From Chromatiaceae bacterium (GTDB taxonomy: Bacteria > Pseudomonadota > Gammaproteobacteria > Chromatiales > Chromatiaceae), in the NCBI GenBank assembly GCA_025458165.1, contig JALOTB010000004.1:1-64000 (forward strand): a DNA stretch of 64,000 nt, read 5' to 3'. This document shows positions 35,243 to 47,651 of the stretch, one piece after another. The notes under the pieces were generated by a model. The model was not told the DNA's origin, did not search any database, and was given only the letters and a program-made list of their open reading frames with translations. How positions within the stretch are numbered: the first letter of the stretch is position 1; the number at the start of each line of letters is the position of its first letter. Position numbers and translations under genes: made by a program.

Positions 35243-35934
35243 CAGCCGCTCGCGTCCCCGAGCCAGCCGAGGAGGTCGAGCGGGGCGCCGATCATGCCGT
35301 CGGCGCCCCAGGTGGCAGGGTCCTCACCGGTCCCGAGGTAGCCGAAGAGCGCGACCAGGGTGCCGGTGCCGGCGGCACGCCCGGCGGCCACATCGCGCTC
35401 GGCGTCGCCCAGGTACCAGCAGTCGGCGGGCGCTCGTCCGATCCGCTCACAGGCCAGCAGCAGGGGATCAGGGTGCGGCTTGGGCCGCGCGGCGGTGTCG
35501 CCGCTGATCACGCAGGCTGGGCGGGCCGCGAGCCCGAGCGCCGCCATCAAGGGGTCGGTGAGCCAGCCAGGTTTGTTGGTGACTATGCCCCAGGGAATGC
35601 CTTGGCCCTCCAGCTCGGTGACGAGGTCGAGGACGCCCGGGAAGGGGACGGTCGCGCTGGCTAGGTCCTCGGCGTAGAGGTCGAGGAACTGCCGGCGCAG
35701 CGACTCGTACCTGGCATCCTCGGGTCCGAGCCCGAAGCCGAGCTGGATCATCGCCCGGCTGCCGTGCGAGACCTGCGGGCGGATGCGATCGAAGGGCAGG
35801 GGGGCGCGCCCGCGGGTCGCGAGCAGCCGGTTGAGGGCAAGGGCCATGTCCGGGGCGGTGTCGGCGAAGGTGCCGTCGAGGTCGAACAGGACGCCCCCGC
35901 GACGCGGTCTACCGTTCCCCCCGGGCTCAGGCAT
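35242..35934 (-). CDS. HAD-IA phosphatase, MupP/phosphoglycolate-phosphatase-like
   Basis: The 230-residue cytoplasmic protein has the HAD motifs [13 protein letters not shown] (nucleophile Asp18 and acid Asp20), VTNKPGW (motif II Thr), the Lys of [11 protein letters not shown] and the GDAERD acidic pair. The sequence and its position between ubiG and yciK match the Pseudomonas gene mupP, the MurNAc-6-phosphate phosphatase of cell-wall recycling, better than gph; both remain possible. The stop overlaps the following ATG as ATGA and its start overlaps ubiG by 8 nt. Confidence 0.85.
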   Translation of the reverse strand: MPEPGGNGRPRRGGVLFDLDGTFADTAPDMALALNRLLATRGRAPLPFDRIRPQVSHGSRAMIQLGFGLGPEDARYESLRRQFLDLYAEDLASATVPFPGVLDLVTELEGQGIPWGIVTNKPGWLTDPLMAALGLAARPACVISGDTAARPKPHPDPLLLACERIGRAPADCWYLGDAERDVAAGRAAGTGTLVALFGYLGTGEDPATWGADGMIGAPLDLLGWLGDASG

Positions 35935-36646
35935 CGTCCGCGAGCCGGCAGGTCATCAGGTAATTGACGTCTGTGTCGGACTTGTTCAGTCGATAGCGAG
36001 CGGTGAGCGGGTTGTAGGTTATGCCGGTGATGTCGGTCGTCTGCATCCCGGCCCGGCGCACCCAGCGCTCCAGCTCCGAGGGGCGGATGAAGCGGGCGAA
36101 GTCGTGGGTCCCGCGCGGGAGCATGCGCACGAGGTACTCGGCGCCGATGATCGCGAGCAGGTAGGACTTGAGGTTGCGGTTCAGGGTCGAGAAGAAGACG
36201 AAGCCACCGGGGCGGACGAGGCGGGCACAGGCCGCGACGACCGAGGAGGGGTCCGGGACGTGCTCAAGCATCTCCATGCAGGTGACCACATCGAAACCCG
36301 CCGGGCGCTCCGCCGCCAGGACCTCGACCGGCACCCGGCGATAGCTGACCTCGACCCCCGACTCCAGGGTATGCAGCTCCGCGACCTTGAGCGGCATTGC
36401 GCCCATGTCGATCCCGGTGACCCTGGCGCCGGCCACGGCCATGGCCTCGGAGAGGATGCCGCCGCCGCAGCCGACGTCGAGCGCCTCCTTGCCAGCCAGT
36501 CCAGCCGCCCGTTGGATGTAACCCAAGCGCAGCGGGTTGAGCTCGTGCAGCGGCTTGAACTCTCCGCCCGGGTCCCACCAACGCGCCGCCAGGGCCTCGA
36601 ACTTGCCGATCTCGGCGTGATCGACGTTATGGTGTGCCTCCGACAT
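35927..36646 (-). CDS. ubiG: Ubiquinone biosynthesis O-methyltransferase
   Basis: UbiG performs both O-methylations of ubiquinone synthesis using SAM. The 239-residue protein starts [20 protein letters not shown] and has the conserved [15 protein letters not shown], the SAM loop [16 protein letters not shown] near 55, and [15 protein letters not shown] near 120. All match the family. It is downstream of the broken nhaR and upstream of the HAD phosphatase with an 8-nt overlap, the usual ubiG-HAD-yciK order. Confidence 0.96.
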   Translation of the reverse strand: MSEAHHNVDHAEIGKFEALAARWWDPGGEFKPLHELNPLRLGYIQRAAGLAGKEALDVGCGGGILSEAMAVAGARVTGIDMGAMPLKVAELHTLESGVEVSYRRVPVEVLAAERPAGFDVVTCMEMLEHVPDPSSVVAACARLVRPGGFVFFSTLNRNLKSYLLAIIGAEYLVRMLPRGTHDFARFIRPSELERWVRRAGMQTTDITGITYNPLTARYRLNKSDTDVNYLMTCRLADDA

Positions 36647-36722
36647 GGCCTGCCTCGCGATAGTTTGGGGCTCGGTGGGGGTGCGTGGATTGTAACGCTC
36701 GACCCCGAGGTCGGCCGGTTGC

Positions 36723-37596
36723 CTAGATGAACAGCGTGTCGCGCGCCGCCGCCGTGATCGCCGATACCGCCGGGTGCTTGATGCGCCGCTCGGCTGAGAT
36801 GGCATAAAAGCGCTCGCGCACCTCGTCGGTACGCCCGATCAGCTCGACACGGTACTTGCCGAGCACGTCGTGCTCGATCGCCGTCGGCGCGGTGAACACC
36901 CCCGCGGCGGCCTCGCCGAAGGCCTTCATCAGCGCGCGGTCCTCGAACTCGGCCACCACCCTCGGCTTGACGCCGGTACGCTCGAACCAGAGCTCGAGCG
37001 CGCGCCGCAGCGCGCTGCTGGTCGTCGGCATCAGCATGGGTGCGCGGTCGAGGCTGGCGGGAAAGTCGTTGCGGAATCGCTCGGCGTCGCCGGTCGCCGC
37101 GAAGAAGCTGATCCCCGATTCCCCCAGCGGGTGGTTGTAGGCGCGGATGTTCAGCGCCGGGCTCACCGGGCTGTCGGCCACCACCAGGTCGAGCTTGTGC
37201 ACCGAGAGATCCGCGAGCAGATCCACCAGCTTGGCCTCCTGACAGATCAGCCGAACGGGCTCGGCGAGGTTAAGCGCCGGCGCCAGCACCCATGGCGATA
37301 CCGACGTTGAGCGTGAGGGTGGAGCCCGGCGCGCGCCCGCCGAGGACGTCGCGTAGCTCCCCCTCGAGGCGGAACATCTCGTCGGCGTAGGAGAAGACGG
37401 TACGCCCGGTGTCGGTCATCGCCAGGTTGCGCCCGGCCTTGGCGAAGAGCTTGGCCCCGATCTGCTCCTCCAGCTCGCGGAGCTGGCCGCTGATGGTCTG
37501 TGGCGTGAGGTGCAGTACCTCGGAGGCGCGGGCGATCGAGCCGTGCGTGGCGACCGACCAGAAGTAGCGTAGGTGCTTGAGGTTGAGGCTAGGCAT
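36723..37596 (-). pseudogene. nhaR: LysR-family regulator (NhaR type), broken by an internal frameshift
   Basis: Two frames cover one LysR gene. The first (37596 to 37270) has the HTH domain (HLRYFWSVATHGSIARASEV, then LTPQTISGQLRELEEQIGAKLF) and ends TLNVGIAM then GAGAGA and a stop. The second, from GTG at 37289, begins LAPALNLAEPVRLICQ and carries the rest of the co-inducer domain, with FEDRALMKAFGEAAAGVF as in NhaR. Compared with the recalled E. coli NhaR, about 8-9 residues between GVAD and EPIHL are missing, so a deletion of roughly 26 nt fits better than a single-base error. Both halves otherwise look constrained, so the lesion may be recent. It lies between mtaD and ubiG. Confidence 0.75.
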
Positions 37597-37614
37597 GTTC
37601 CTGCGGTGGCTGGT

Positions 37615-38940
37615 TCAATCCTCAGGGTCGGAGGCGGCGATGCGCTCACCCCAGGCGCGGGCCTCGGCGAGGACCTCGCGCGGATCGAGGGTGGTGGGCT
37701 CGCCGTCGCGGATCAACTGCCGGCCGGCGACCCAGACGTGACGGACCAGCTCGCGGCCGGCGGCGTAGACGAGCTGGGAGACTGGGTGATAGACGGGCTC
37801 GGTCGCCGGGGTGCCAAGGTCGACCGCCACCAGGTCGGCGGACTTGCCGGGCTCCAGCGAGCCGGTCTCGGCATCGATCCCGAGGGCCCGCGCCCCGTTG
37901 ATGGTCGCCATGCGCAGGGCCTGATGGGCCGGCAGGGCCGCGGCGGCGCCGGCCACGCCCTTCGCGAGCAGGGCCGCGGTGCCCATCTCGGCCAGGAGGT
38001 CGAGGTCGTTGTTGCTGGCGGCCCCGTCGGTGCCGAGGGCGACGTTCACCCCGGCCTCCAGCAGGCGCACCACCGGGCAGAAGCCGCTCGCGAGCTTCAG
38101 GTTCGACTGCGGGCAGTGCACCACCTGGGCCCCGGCGCGGGCGACGGCCTCGATCTCCGCGTCCTCGAGCTGGGTCATGTGCACCGCCACCAGGCTCGGC
38201 CCGAGGAGTCCGTGGCGATCGAGCCGCGCGATCGGCCGTTCACCGTGGTCGCGCAACGACTGGACGATCTCGTCGCGGGTCTCGTGCAGGTGGATGTGGA
38301 CCGGCACCTCCAGCTCATCGGCCAGGGTGCGCACCCGCGCCAGCGGCTCGTCGGAGACCGCATAGGGGGAGTGGGGCGCGAAGGCGGTGCGGATCAGGGC
38401 GTGTCCGCGGTAGCGGTCGTGCAGGGCTAGGCCCTTGTGGAGATAGGCCCCGGGCGCGTCGGCGTAGCGGGTGGGGAAGTCGACGACGATCATCCCGACC
38501 ACCGCGCGCATCCCAGCCTCGGCCGCCGCCCGCGCCGTGACCTCGGGCCAGAAGTACATGTCGTTGAAGCAGACCGTGCCGCCCTTGAGCATCTCCAGTG
38601 CCGCGAGCCGGGTGCCCGCGAGCACGAAGTCGGCGTCCACCCAGCGCTGCTCGGCCGGCCAGATATGGCGGTTGAGCCAGGTCATCAGCGGCAGGTCGTC
38701 GGCGAGCCCGCGCAGCAGGGTCATCGGGGAGTGGGTATGGGCGTTGATCAGCCCGGGGATCAGGGCGTGGCGGGGCAGCTCCAGGGTGCCCGCGGCCTGG
38801 ACCACCCGACGCGCCTCCGCGGTCGGCAGTATGGCCTGGATGCGGCCGGCGGCGATGGCCAGGCTGTGATCGGCCAGGACGCGATCGTCCCCGTCCACCG
38901 GCAGGATCCACTCGGCATGGATCAGAAGGTCCGCGTGCAT
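37615..38940 (-). CDS. mtaD: 5-methylthioadenosine/S-adenosylhomocysteine deaminase (TRZ/ATZ family)
   Basis: MtaD hydrolytically deaminates MTA and SAH to the inosine forms. The 441-residue protein has the amidohydrolase motifs [19 protein letters not shown] (metal His pair), [30 protein letters not shown] and [19 protein letters not shown] with the metal Asp. It belongs to the subgroup next to mtnA in gammaproteobacteria. The gene is divergent from mtnA across 72 nt and heads the operon mtaD-nhaR-ubiG-HAD-synthase-like-yciK. The ATG at 38940 is chosen because the conserved protein begins [14 protein letters not shown]. Confidence 0.92.
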   Translation of the reverse strand: MHADLLIHAEWILPVDGDDRVLADHSLAIAAGRIQAILPTAEARRVVQAAGTLELPRHALIPGLINAHTHSPMTLLRGLADDLPLMTWLNRHIWPAEQRWVDADFVLAGTRLAALEMLKGGTVCFNDMYFWPEVTARAAAEAGMRAVVGMIVVDFPTRYADAPGAYLHKGLALHDRYRGHALIRTAFAPHSPYAVSDEPLARVRTLADELEVPVHIHLHETRDEIVQSLRDHGERPIARLDRHGLLGPSLVAVHMTQLEDAEIEAVARAGAQVVHCPQSNLKLASGFCPVVRLLEAGVNVALGTDGAASNNDLDLLAEMGTAALLAKGVAGAAAALPAHQALRMATINGARALGIDAETGSLEPGKSADLVAVDLGTPATEPVYHPVSQLVYAAGRELVRHVWVAGRQLIRDGEPTTLDPREVLAEARAWGERIAASDPED

Positions 38941-39012
38941 CTTTGGTCGTCGCGCTTGAGTGTCGACCCCACCGGGCGGCAAGATGGCCCAATCTGCCAC
39001 AGGGAGTACCCG

Positions 39013-40062
39013 ATGGAAACCCGCGCCCCGCTCGATCCGCATCCCGACAACGCCATCGTGTGGCACGAGGGGCGGCTCTACCTCCTCGACCAGCGGGCGC
39101 TCCCCGCCGAGGCCGGCTATTTGGCGATCGACAGCGCCGAGGCCACCGCCCAGGCGATCCGCGACATGGTGGTCCGTGGTGCCCCCGCGATCGGGATCGC
39201 CGCGGCCTATGGGGTGGTGCTCGCCGCCCAGGCCGCGCGCGACCGTGCCGACTGGCGCCTGGCGATCGAGCCCGACCTCGCCCGGCTCGCGGCCTCGCGT
39301 CCGACCGCGGTCAACCTGTTCTGGGCCCTGGGGCGCATGCGCCGCTGTCTCGACCGGATCGGCGCCGAAGATCCGGTGCCGGCCCTGCTCGCCGAGGCGG
39401 TTGCGATCCATGCCGAGGACCGCGCGGCCAATCATGCGATGGGCGAGCTCGGGGCCGCCCTGATCGAGGGCCCGACCGCGGTCATCACCCATTGCAACGC
39501 GGGGGCGCTCGCCACCGGAGGCTACGGCACGGCACTCGGGGTGATCCGCAGCGCCCATGCCGCCGGGCGTATCATCCGTGTCTACGCCGACGAGACCCGG
39601 CCCTGGCTGCAGGGCTCGCGGTTGACCGCCTGGGAGCTGCAGCACTCAGGCGTCCCGGTGGTGGTCCAGGCCGACGCCGCCGCCGCGGGCCTGATGGCGG
39701 CGGGCGGGATCGGCTGGGTGATCGTCGGCTCCGACCGTATCGCGGCGAACGGCGATGTCGCCAACAAGGTCGGTACCTATGGCCTGGCGGTCCTGGCACG
39801 CCACCACGGGGTGCGCTTCATGGTCGCGGCGCCGACCTCGACCATCGACCTGGGGGTTGCGAGCGGGGCCGAGATCCCGATCGAAGAGCGCGCCGCCGAG
39901 GAGGTCCTTGCCTGCGGTGGGCGCCGGCTGGGCCCCGAGGGGGTCGCCGCGCGCAATCCGGTGTTCGACGTCACGCCGGCCGGCCTGGTCGACGTCATCG
40001 TCACCGAGCGCGGCGTCGTCGAGCAGCCGACGGCCGAGAAGATCCGTGCGCTGATGGGCTAG
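39013..40062 (+). CDS. mtnA: S-methyl-5-thioribose-1-phosphate isomerase
   Basis: MtnA converts methylthioribose-1-phosphate to methylthioribulose-1-phosphate in methionine salvage. The 349-residue protein has [19 protein letters not shown], the active-site cysteine in [17 protein letters not shown], the acidic residue in [17 protein letters not shown] and the end [19 protein letters not shown]. Its ATG follows AGGGAG. Opposite, mtaD supplies the same pathway. No other salvage genes (mtnB, mtnC, mtnD, mtnK or mtnP) are in the window. Confidence 0.96.
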   Translation: METRAPLDPHPDNAIVWHEGRLYLLDQRALPAEAGYLAIDSAEATAQAIRDMVVRGAPAIGIAAAYGVVLAAQAARDRADWRLAIEPDLARLAASRPTAVNLFWALGRMRRCLDRIGAEDPVPALLAEAVAIHAEDRAANHAMGELGAALIEGPTAVITHCNAGALATGGYGTALGVIRSAHAAGRIIRVYADETRPWLQGSRLTAWELQHSGVPVVVQADAAAAGLMAAGGIGWVIVGSDRIAANGDVANKVGTYGLAVLARHHGVRFMVAAPTSTIDLGVASGAEIPIEERAAEEVLACGGRRLGPEGVAARNPVFDVTPAGLVDVIVTERGVVEQPTAEKIRALMG

Positions 40063-40198
40063 CCGGGGGCGGCTGGCCCCTCGTCGCGCTCGAGGTCGAG
40101 GTTCGGCGAAACCCCTCGCCGTGGTATCCTTTTCGCTTTTCTAACAAGCACAACCAGGCGGCGCCCTGAGCCGTCCTCCCACCGCGGTTCACCACCCC

Positions 40199-42799
<2,601 letters not shown>

Positions 42800-42840
42800 T
42801 GCGCATCTCGAAAGATGCCTGCCCTGGCAGGCTCCGAGAC

Positions 42841-42878
42841 GCGAAGCGAAAAGCGCCGTTTCCGCTTCGCTTAATTTT
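42841..42878 (+). terminator. Probable terminator after gyrA
   Basis: GCGAAGCG (42841-42848) and CGCTTCGC (42863-42870) form an eight-pair stem with a 14-nt loop, followed by TTAATTTT. A separate small hairpin with a CGAA loop lies at 42803-42818 just after the gyrA stop. Together they suggest that gyrA transcription ends before serC, which starts at 42993. Confidence 0.65.
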
Positions 42879-42992
42879 CCGGCGCCGAGGCGCTCGAAGA
42901 GGATGGGGCGTCCCTGCGCCGCGCGGGCATCTTGAATGGTTCGAGGCGCCCCAATTGCGGTTTCTCATCCAGTAAAACGCGGAGATCTGACC

Positions 42993-44075
42993 ATGTCGCG
43001 AGCGTTCAACTTCAGCGCGGGACCGGCCATGCTGCCGGCGGCCGTGCTGCTTCAGGCCCGGGAGGAGATGTTGGACTGGCGCGGGAGCGGCATGTGCGTC
43101 GCCGAGATGAGCCACCGCGGCAAGGAGTTCCTATCGATCGCCGAGCAGGCGGAGACCGACCTGCGCGAGCTGCTGGCCATCCCGGCGGACTACAAAGTCC
43201 TCTTCCTCCAGGGCGGGGCCTCGCTGCAGTTCGCCATGGTGCCGATGAATCTCTACCGCGACGGGCGCGCGGCGGATTATCTCAATACCGGCTCCTGGTC
43301 GAAGAAGGCGATCTCCGAGGCCAAGCGCTTCGGTGAGGTGCGCGTCGCCGCCACCACCGAGGCGGAGCGCTTCACGCGCGCCCCGGCCCAGGCGGAGCTT
43401 GCCCTCAACCCCGATGCGGCCTACCTGCACTACACCCCGAACGAGACCATCGAGGGGGTCGAGTTCCCCTACGTGCCGGACACCGGTGGCGTGCCGCTGG
43501 TCGCGGACATGTCCTCGACCATCCTCTCGCGCCCCATCGACGTCTCGCGCTACGGGGTGATCTACGCCGGGGCTCAGAAGAACGTCGGGCCCGCCGGGCT
43601 CACCATCGTCATTGTGCGCTCGGACCTGATCGGCCAGCCCCTGCCCGGCACGCCGACCATGCTCGACTACAAGATCCACGCCGACAACGATTCGATGTAC
43701 AACACCCCGCCGACCTATGCCTGGTACCTGGCGGGGCTGGTGTTCCGCTGGCTCAAGGACCTCGGCGGGCTCCCGGGGATGGCCGCGATCAACCGGCGCA
43801 AGGCCGAGGCCCTCTACGCCGCGATCGACCAGTCGGCCTTTTACGCCAACCCGGTGCAGCCCGAGTCGCGCTCCTGGATGAACGTGCCCTTCACCCTGGC
43901 CGATCCCAAGCTCGACGATACCTTCCTCGCCGAGGCGAAGAAGCAGGGACTGGTCACCTTGAAGGGCCACCGCTCGGTCGGCGGGATGCGCGCGAGCATC
44001 TACAACGCCATGCCGGAGGAGGGCGTCCAGGCCCTGATCGGCTTCATGCAGGAGTTCGAGCGGAAGTACGGGTAG
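42993..44075 (+). CDS. serC: Phosphoserine aminotransferase
   Basis: SerC transfers an amino group to 3-phosphohydroxypyruvate in serine synthesis and also serves pyridoxal phosphate synthesis. The 360-residue protein begins MSRAFNFSAGPAMLPAAVL and has FLQGGASLQFAMVPMNL and the PLP lysine in YAGAQKNVGPAGLT near 200. The ATG follows CGGAGATC. The stop codon is within the left arm of a 74-bp palindromic repeat. Confidence 0.97.
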   Translation: MSRAFNFSAGPAMLPAAVLLQAREEMLDWRGSGMCVAEMSHRGKEFLSIAEQAETDLRELLAIPADYKVLFLQGGASLQFAMVPMNLYRDGRAADYLNTGSWSKKAISEAKRFGEVRVAATTEAERFTRAPAQAELALNPDAAYLHYTPNETIEGVEFPYVPDTGGVPLVADMSSTILSRPIDVSRYGVIYAGAQKNVGPAGLTIVIVRSDLIGQPLPGTPTMLDYKIHADNDSMYNTPPTYAWYLAGLVFRWLKDLGGLPGMAAINRRKAEALYAAIDQSAFYANPVQPESRSWMNVPFTLADPKLDDTFLAEAKKQGLVTLKGHRSVGGMRASIYNAMPEEGVQALIGFMQEFERKYG

Positions 44076-44145
44076 GCTGGGTTGAGGAACGAAACCCAGC
44101 GGTTGCCGACGTTTACTAGATTTCGCTTCGCTCAACCCGGCCTAC
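44072..44145. repeat. 74-bp palindromic repeat, copy 2
   Basis: GTAGGCTGGGTTGAG at 44072-44086 pairs with CTCAACCCGGCCTAC at 44131-44145 in 14 of 15 positions (the other is a G-T wobble). The inner part repeats ACCCAGCGG and TTTCGCTTCG, so it folds as a long hairpin. The element has the same size and outer GTAGG/CCTAC ends as the repeat at 30102-30176. It contains the serC stop and lies in the serC-serA gap. A second, shorter dyad follows directly. Confidence 0.85.
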
Positions 44146-44148
44146 GAA

Positions 44149-44175
44149 ACTGGGTCTCGCTGCGCTCGACCCAGT
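44149..44175. repeat. Short inverted repeat before serA
   Basis: ACTGGGTC (44149-44156) and GACCCAGT (44168-44175) are perfect eight-base arms around TCGCTGCGCTC. It begins 3 nt after the larger palindromic repeat and ends 22 nt before the serA ATG, so it lies in or near the serA leader. It shares the TGGGT core of the larger repeat, and may be a decayed second copy. Confidence 0.6.
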
Positions 44176-44197
44176 CGACGCATTCGAGGGGGATGTC

Positions 44198-45367
44198 ATG
44201 TACAAGATTCTGACGCTGAACAATATCTCCGTGGCTGGGCTGAACCGACTGCCGCGCGAGAGCTACGAGGTCGCCTCCGAGATCACCCACCCGGACGCCA
44301 TCCTGGTGCGCTCCGCCAACATGCACGAGATGGAGATCCCGGAGACGGTCAAGGCGGTCGGGCGCGCGGGGGCTGGGGTCAACAACGTGCCCGTCGCGCG
44401 GCTCACCAAGCGCGGGGTACCGGTGTTCAACGCCCCGGGGGCCAACGCCAACGCGGTCAAGGAGCTGGTGATCGCCGGCATGCTGCTCGCGGCGCGCAAC
44501 ATCGCCCAGGCCTGGGGCTTCGCCCGCGGGCTCTCCGGCGACGACGGCGAGATTCACAAGGCGGTGGAGTCGGGCAAGAAGCAGTTCGTCGGCTTCGAGC
44601 TCCCCGGGCGCACCCTGGGCGTCATCGGTCTCGGGGCGATCGGGGTGCTGGTGGCGAATGCGGCGCGGGCGCTCGGGATGCGGGTGATCGGCTACGATCC
44701 CACCATCACCGTGCAACGGGCCTGGCAGCTCGAGTCCGACGTGCTCCCGGCCTTGAGCGTCGACGACCTGCTCGCGCGGGCCGACTTCGTCTCCTTCCAC
44801 GTCCCGCTCACCGACGAGACCCGCGGGATGATCAACGCCGAGCGCCTGCGCCACATGCGCCAGGGCGCGGTGCTGCTCAACTTCGCCCGCGACGGGATCA
44901 TCGACGACCAGGCCGCGGTGGCCGCGCTCGACTCGGGGCAGATCTACGCCTACGTGTGCGACTTCCCGAGCAACCGGCTGAAGAACCACCCTCGCGTCGT
45001 GACCCTTCCGCACATCGGCGCCTCCACCCGCGAGGCCGAGGAGAACTGCGCGGTGATGGTGGCCGAGGAGGTTCGCGAGTGGCTGGAGAACGGCAACGTG
45101 CGCAACGCGGTCAACTTCCCCGAGATCAACCTCCCGCGCAACGGCGGCTACCGCATGGCGGTGGTCAACAGCAATGTCCCCAACATGGTCGGTCAGATCT
45201 CGACCGATCTGGCCGCGGTGAACCTCAACATCCTCGATATGCTCAACCGCTCGCGCGGCGAGGTGGCCGTGACCCTGATCGACATCGACCAGAGGCCGCC
45301 CGAGGCGACGGTGGAGAAGATCCGCGCCATCTCCGGCGTCCTCTCCGTCCGCTGCCTGGGCTGCTGA
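44198..45367 (+). CDS. serA: D-3-phosphoglycerate dehydrogenase
   Basis: SerA oxidises 3-phosphoglycerate with NAD in the first serine-synthesis step. The 389-residue short form has the substrate domain (MYKILTLNNISVAGL), the NAD loop VIGLGAIGVLVANAARALGM near 150, the catalytic region LNFARDGIIDD and HIGASTREAEEN near 275 (active-site His), and a C-terminal ACT domain (about 315-389) that normally gives serine feedback. It lies between serC and pheA, uniting serine synthesis. GGGGGATGTC precedes the ATG. Confidence 0.94.
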   Translation: MYKILTLNNISVAGLNRLPRESYEVASEITHPDAILVRSANMHEMEIPETVKAVGRAGAGVNNVPVARLTKRGVPVFNAPGANANAVKELVIAGMLLAARNIAQAWGFARGLSGDDGEIHKAVESGKKQFVGFELPGRTLGVIGLGAIGVLVANAARALGMRVIGYDPTITVQRAWQLESDVLPALSVDDLLARADFVSFHVPLTDETRGMINAERLRHMRQGAVLLNFARDGIIDDQAAVAALDSGQIYAYVCDFPSNRLKNHPRVVTLPHIGASTREAEENCAVMVAEEVREWLENGNVRNAVNFPEINLPRNGGYRMAVVNSNVPNMVGQISTDLAAVNLNILDMLNRSRGEVAVTLIDIDQRPPEATVEKIRAISGVLSVRCLGC

Positions 45368-45379
45368 CCGAGGTCTCAG

Positions 45380-46462
45380 ATGACCACCACCGACCCCTTG
45401 CGCTGCGTGCGCGAGCGCATCGACGCGATCGACCGGGAGCTGCTGCGACTGATCAGCGAGCGCGCGGCCTGCGCCAAGGAGGTCGCCGAGATCAAGACCC
45501 GCGAGGCAGACGGCTCGTTCTACCGGCCTGAGCGCGAGGCGGCCATCCTGCGCCGGATCAAGCAGGACAATCCCGGCCCACTCGCCGACGAGGAGGTCGC
45601 GCGCCTCTTCCGCGAGATCATGTCGGCCTGCCTCGCGCTGGAGGCCCCGCTGACGGTGGCCTACCTGGGACCGGTCGGGACCTTCACCCAGGCCGCGGCC
45701 CTCAAGCACTTCGGCCACTCGGTGCGGACCCTGCCGATGGGTGACATCGCCGAGATCTTCCGTGAGGTGGAGTCGGGCGCCTGCCAGTACGGGGTGGTGC
45801 CGGTCGAGAACTCGACCGAGGGGGTGGTGAGCCACACCCTGGACCTCTTCATGCGCTCGCCGCTGCGGATCGCGGGCGAGGTGAGCCTGCGCATCCACCA
45901 CCACCTGATGAGCCGGGAGTCCGAGCTCGCAGCGATCAGGACCGTCTTTTCGCACCAGCAGTCGCTCGCCCAGTGCCGCGCCTGGCTCGACCGCCATCTG
46001 CCGCAGGCCGAGCGCGTCGCCGTTGGAAGCAACGCCGAAGGGGCGCGCCTCGCCGCCGAGCAGCCCGGCGCCGCGGCGGTCGGGGGAGAGGCGGCCGCCG
46101 AGATCTACGCCCTCAGCGTTCTTAACCGCTGCATCGAGGACGAGCCTGGCAACACCACCCGCTTTCTCGTCATCGGCGCCCAAGACTCACCGCCCAGCGG
46201 CAAGGACAAGACGAGCCTGCTCTTGGCCTGCCGCAACCAGGCGGGCGCCCTGCACGGGCTCCTGAGCCCGCTCGCCGAGCACGGGATCAGCATGACGAGG
46301 ATCGAGTCACGGCCCTCGCGGCGCGGGGTCTGGGACTATGTCTTCTTCGTCGACCTCGTCGGCCACCGCGAGGACCCGGTGGTCGCCGGGGCACTGACAC
46401 ACCTAGAGCGGGAGGCGCTGCTGTTCAAGATCCTCGGGTCCTACCCGGAGGCCGTGCTCTAG
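45380..46462 (+). CDS. pheA: Bifunctional chorismate mutase/prephenate dehydratase
   Basis: The P-protein makes phenylpyruvate from chorismate for phenylalanine. The 360-residue protein has an AroQ chorismate mutase helix bundle (about 10-90, RERIDAIDRELLRLISERA), the prephenate dehydratase domain with YLGPVGTFTQAAALKHFG and the conserved NSTEGVVSHTLD, and a C-terminal ACT domain (TRIESRPSRRGVWDYVFFVD) for feedback by phenylalanine. It starts 12 nt after serA and precedes hisC by 76 nt. Confidence 0.97.
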   Translation: MTTTDPLRCVRERIDAIDRELLRLISERAACAKEVAEIKTREADGSFYRPEREAAILRRIKQDNPGPLADEEVARLFREIMSACLALEAPLTVAYLGPVGTFTQAAALKHFGHSVRTLPMGDIAEIFREVESGACQYGVVPVENSTEGVVSHTLDLFMRSPLRIAGEVSLRIHHHLMSRESELAAIRTVFSHQQSLAQCRAWLDRHLPQAERVAVGSNAEGARLAAEQPGAAAVGGEAAAEIYALSVLNRCIEDEPGNTTRFLVIGAQDSPPSGKDKTSLLLACRNQAGALHGLLSPLAEHGISMTRIESRPSRRGVWDYVFFVDLVGHREDPVVAGALTHLEREALLFKILGSYPEAVL

Positions 46463-46538
46463 CGTGGTCCGGGCTTGGTCCTGCTCGGGGTCCTGACCAC
46501 GTCCCCATTGACCTCTATCGTCGGGAGTAGCCGATCCC

Positions 46539-47651
46539 ATGTCGAGCAGCGACAACCCCTTCCTCGCCCTGGCCGCGCCGCCTCTCGCCGCGCTCCACCC
46601 CTATGTGCCGGGCAAGCCGATTTCGGAGCTGGAGCGGGAGCTCGGGATCAGCGGCTCGATCAAGCTCGCCTCCAACGAGAACCCGCTCGGACCCGGACCC
46701 AAGGCGCGGGCGGCGGCGGCCGCCGCGCTCGCCGATCTCGGGCGCTATCCGGACGGCGGGGCCTATGCCCTGCGCGAGGCCATTGCCGGCTATCACGGCA
46801 TCACCTCCGCCGCGGTGACCATCGGCAACGGCTCCAACGACGTGCTGGATCTGATCGCCCGGGCCTTTCTCCACCCGGGCGCCGAGTCGGTGTTCTCGGA
46901 GCACGCCTTCGCTGTCTATCCGATCGCCACCCAGGCCGTGGGTGCCACCGCGCGGGTGGCACCGGCTCGCGACTACGGGCACGACCTCGCGGCCATGGCG
47001 AGGCTCGTCAACGCACGCACCCGAGTCGTGTGGATCGCCAACCCCAACAATCCGACCGGGACCTGGCTGCCGGCGCGCGCCCTTCGCGACTTCCTCGCCG
47101 CCCTGCCGCCCACCTGCGTGGCGGTGGTCGACGAGGCCTATACCGAGTACGTCCAGGAGCCCGACTTCCCCGACACGACGACCTGGCTCGGCGGGCTGCC
47201 CCACCTGATCGTCACGCGCACCTTTTCGAAGGTGCACGGGCTCGCCGGCCTGCGCGTGGGTTATGGCCTTTCGGACCCGCGCATCGCCGACCTGCTCAAC
47301 CGCGTGCGTCAGCCCTTCAACGTCAACACCCCGGCCCAGGAGGCGGCCATCGCCGCGCTCACCGACGCTGAGCACGTGCGCGCCTCGGTCGAGCTGAACA
47401 GTGCGGGACTGGCCCAGCTCACCGCCGGCTGCGCCGAGCTTGGGCTGGGCTACATCCCGTCGGTCTGCAACTTCCTCACGATCGACGTCGGCCGCCCCGC
47501 GGGGCCGGTTAACCAGGCCCTTCTGCAAGCCGGGTGCATCGTGCGACCGGTCGCCAACTACGGGTTGCCCAACCATCTCCGGGTGAGCGTCGGGCTGCCG
47601 GCCGAGAACGCCCGCCTCCTAGAGAGCCTGTCGCTGATTCTTCGTCAATGA
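46539..47651 (+). CDS. hisC: Histidinol-phosphate/aromatic aminotransferase
   Basis: HisC transaminates histidinol phosphate and, when beside pheA-tyrA, often also aromatic oxo acids. The 370-residue protein has KLASNENPLGPGPKAR at the N-terminus, IANPNNPTGTWLPA near 165, the PLP lysine region VTRTFSKVHGLAGLRVGYG near 228 and LPNHLRVSVGLPAEN near the end. The ATG at 46539 is followed without a gap problem by tyrA, with which its stop overlaps (ATGA). Confidence 0.95.
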   Translation: MSSSDNPFLALAAPPLAALHPYVPGKPISELERELGISGSIKLASNENPLGPGPKARAAAAAALADLGRYPDGGAYALREAIAGYHGITSAAVTIGNGSNDVLDLIARAFLHPGAESVFSEHAFAVYPIATQAVGATARVAPARDYGHDLAAMARLVNARTRVVWIANPNNPTGTWLPARALRDFLAALPPTCVAVVDEAYTEYVQEPDFPDTTTWLGGLPHLIVTRTFSKVHGLAGLRVGYGLSDPRIADLLNRVRQPFNVNTPAQEAAIAALTDAEHVRASVELNSAGLAQLTAGCAELGLGYIPSVCNFLTIDVGRPAGPVNQALLQAGCIVRPVANYGLPNHLRVSVGLPAENARLLESLSLILRQ

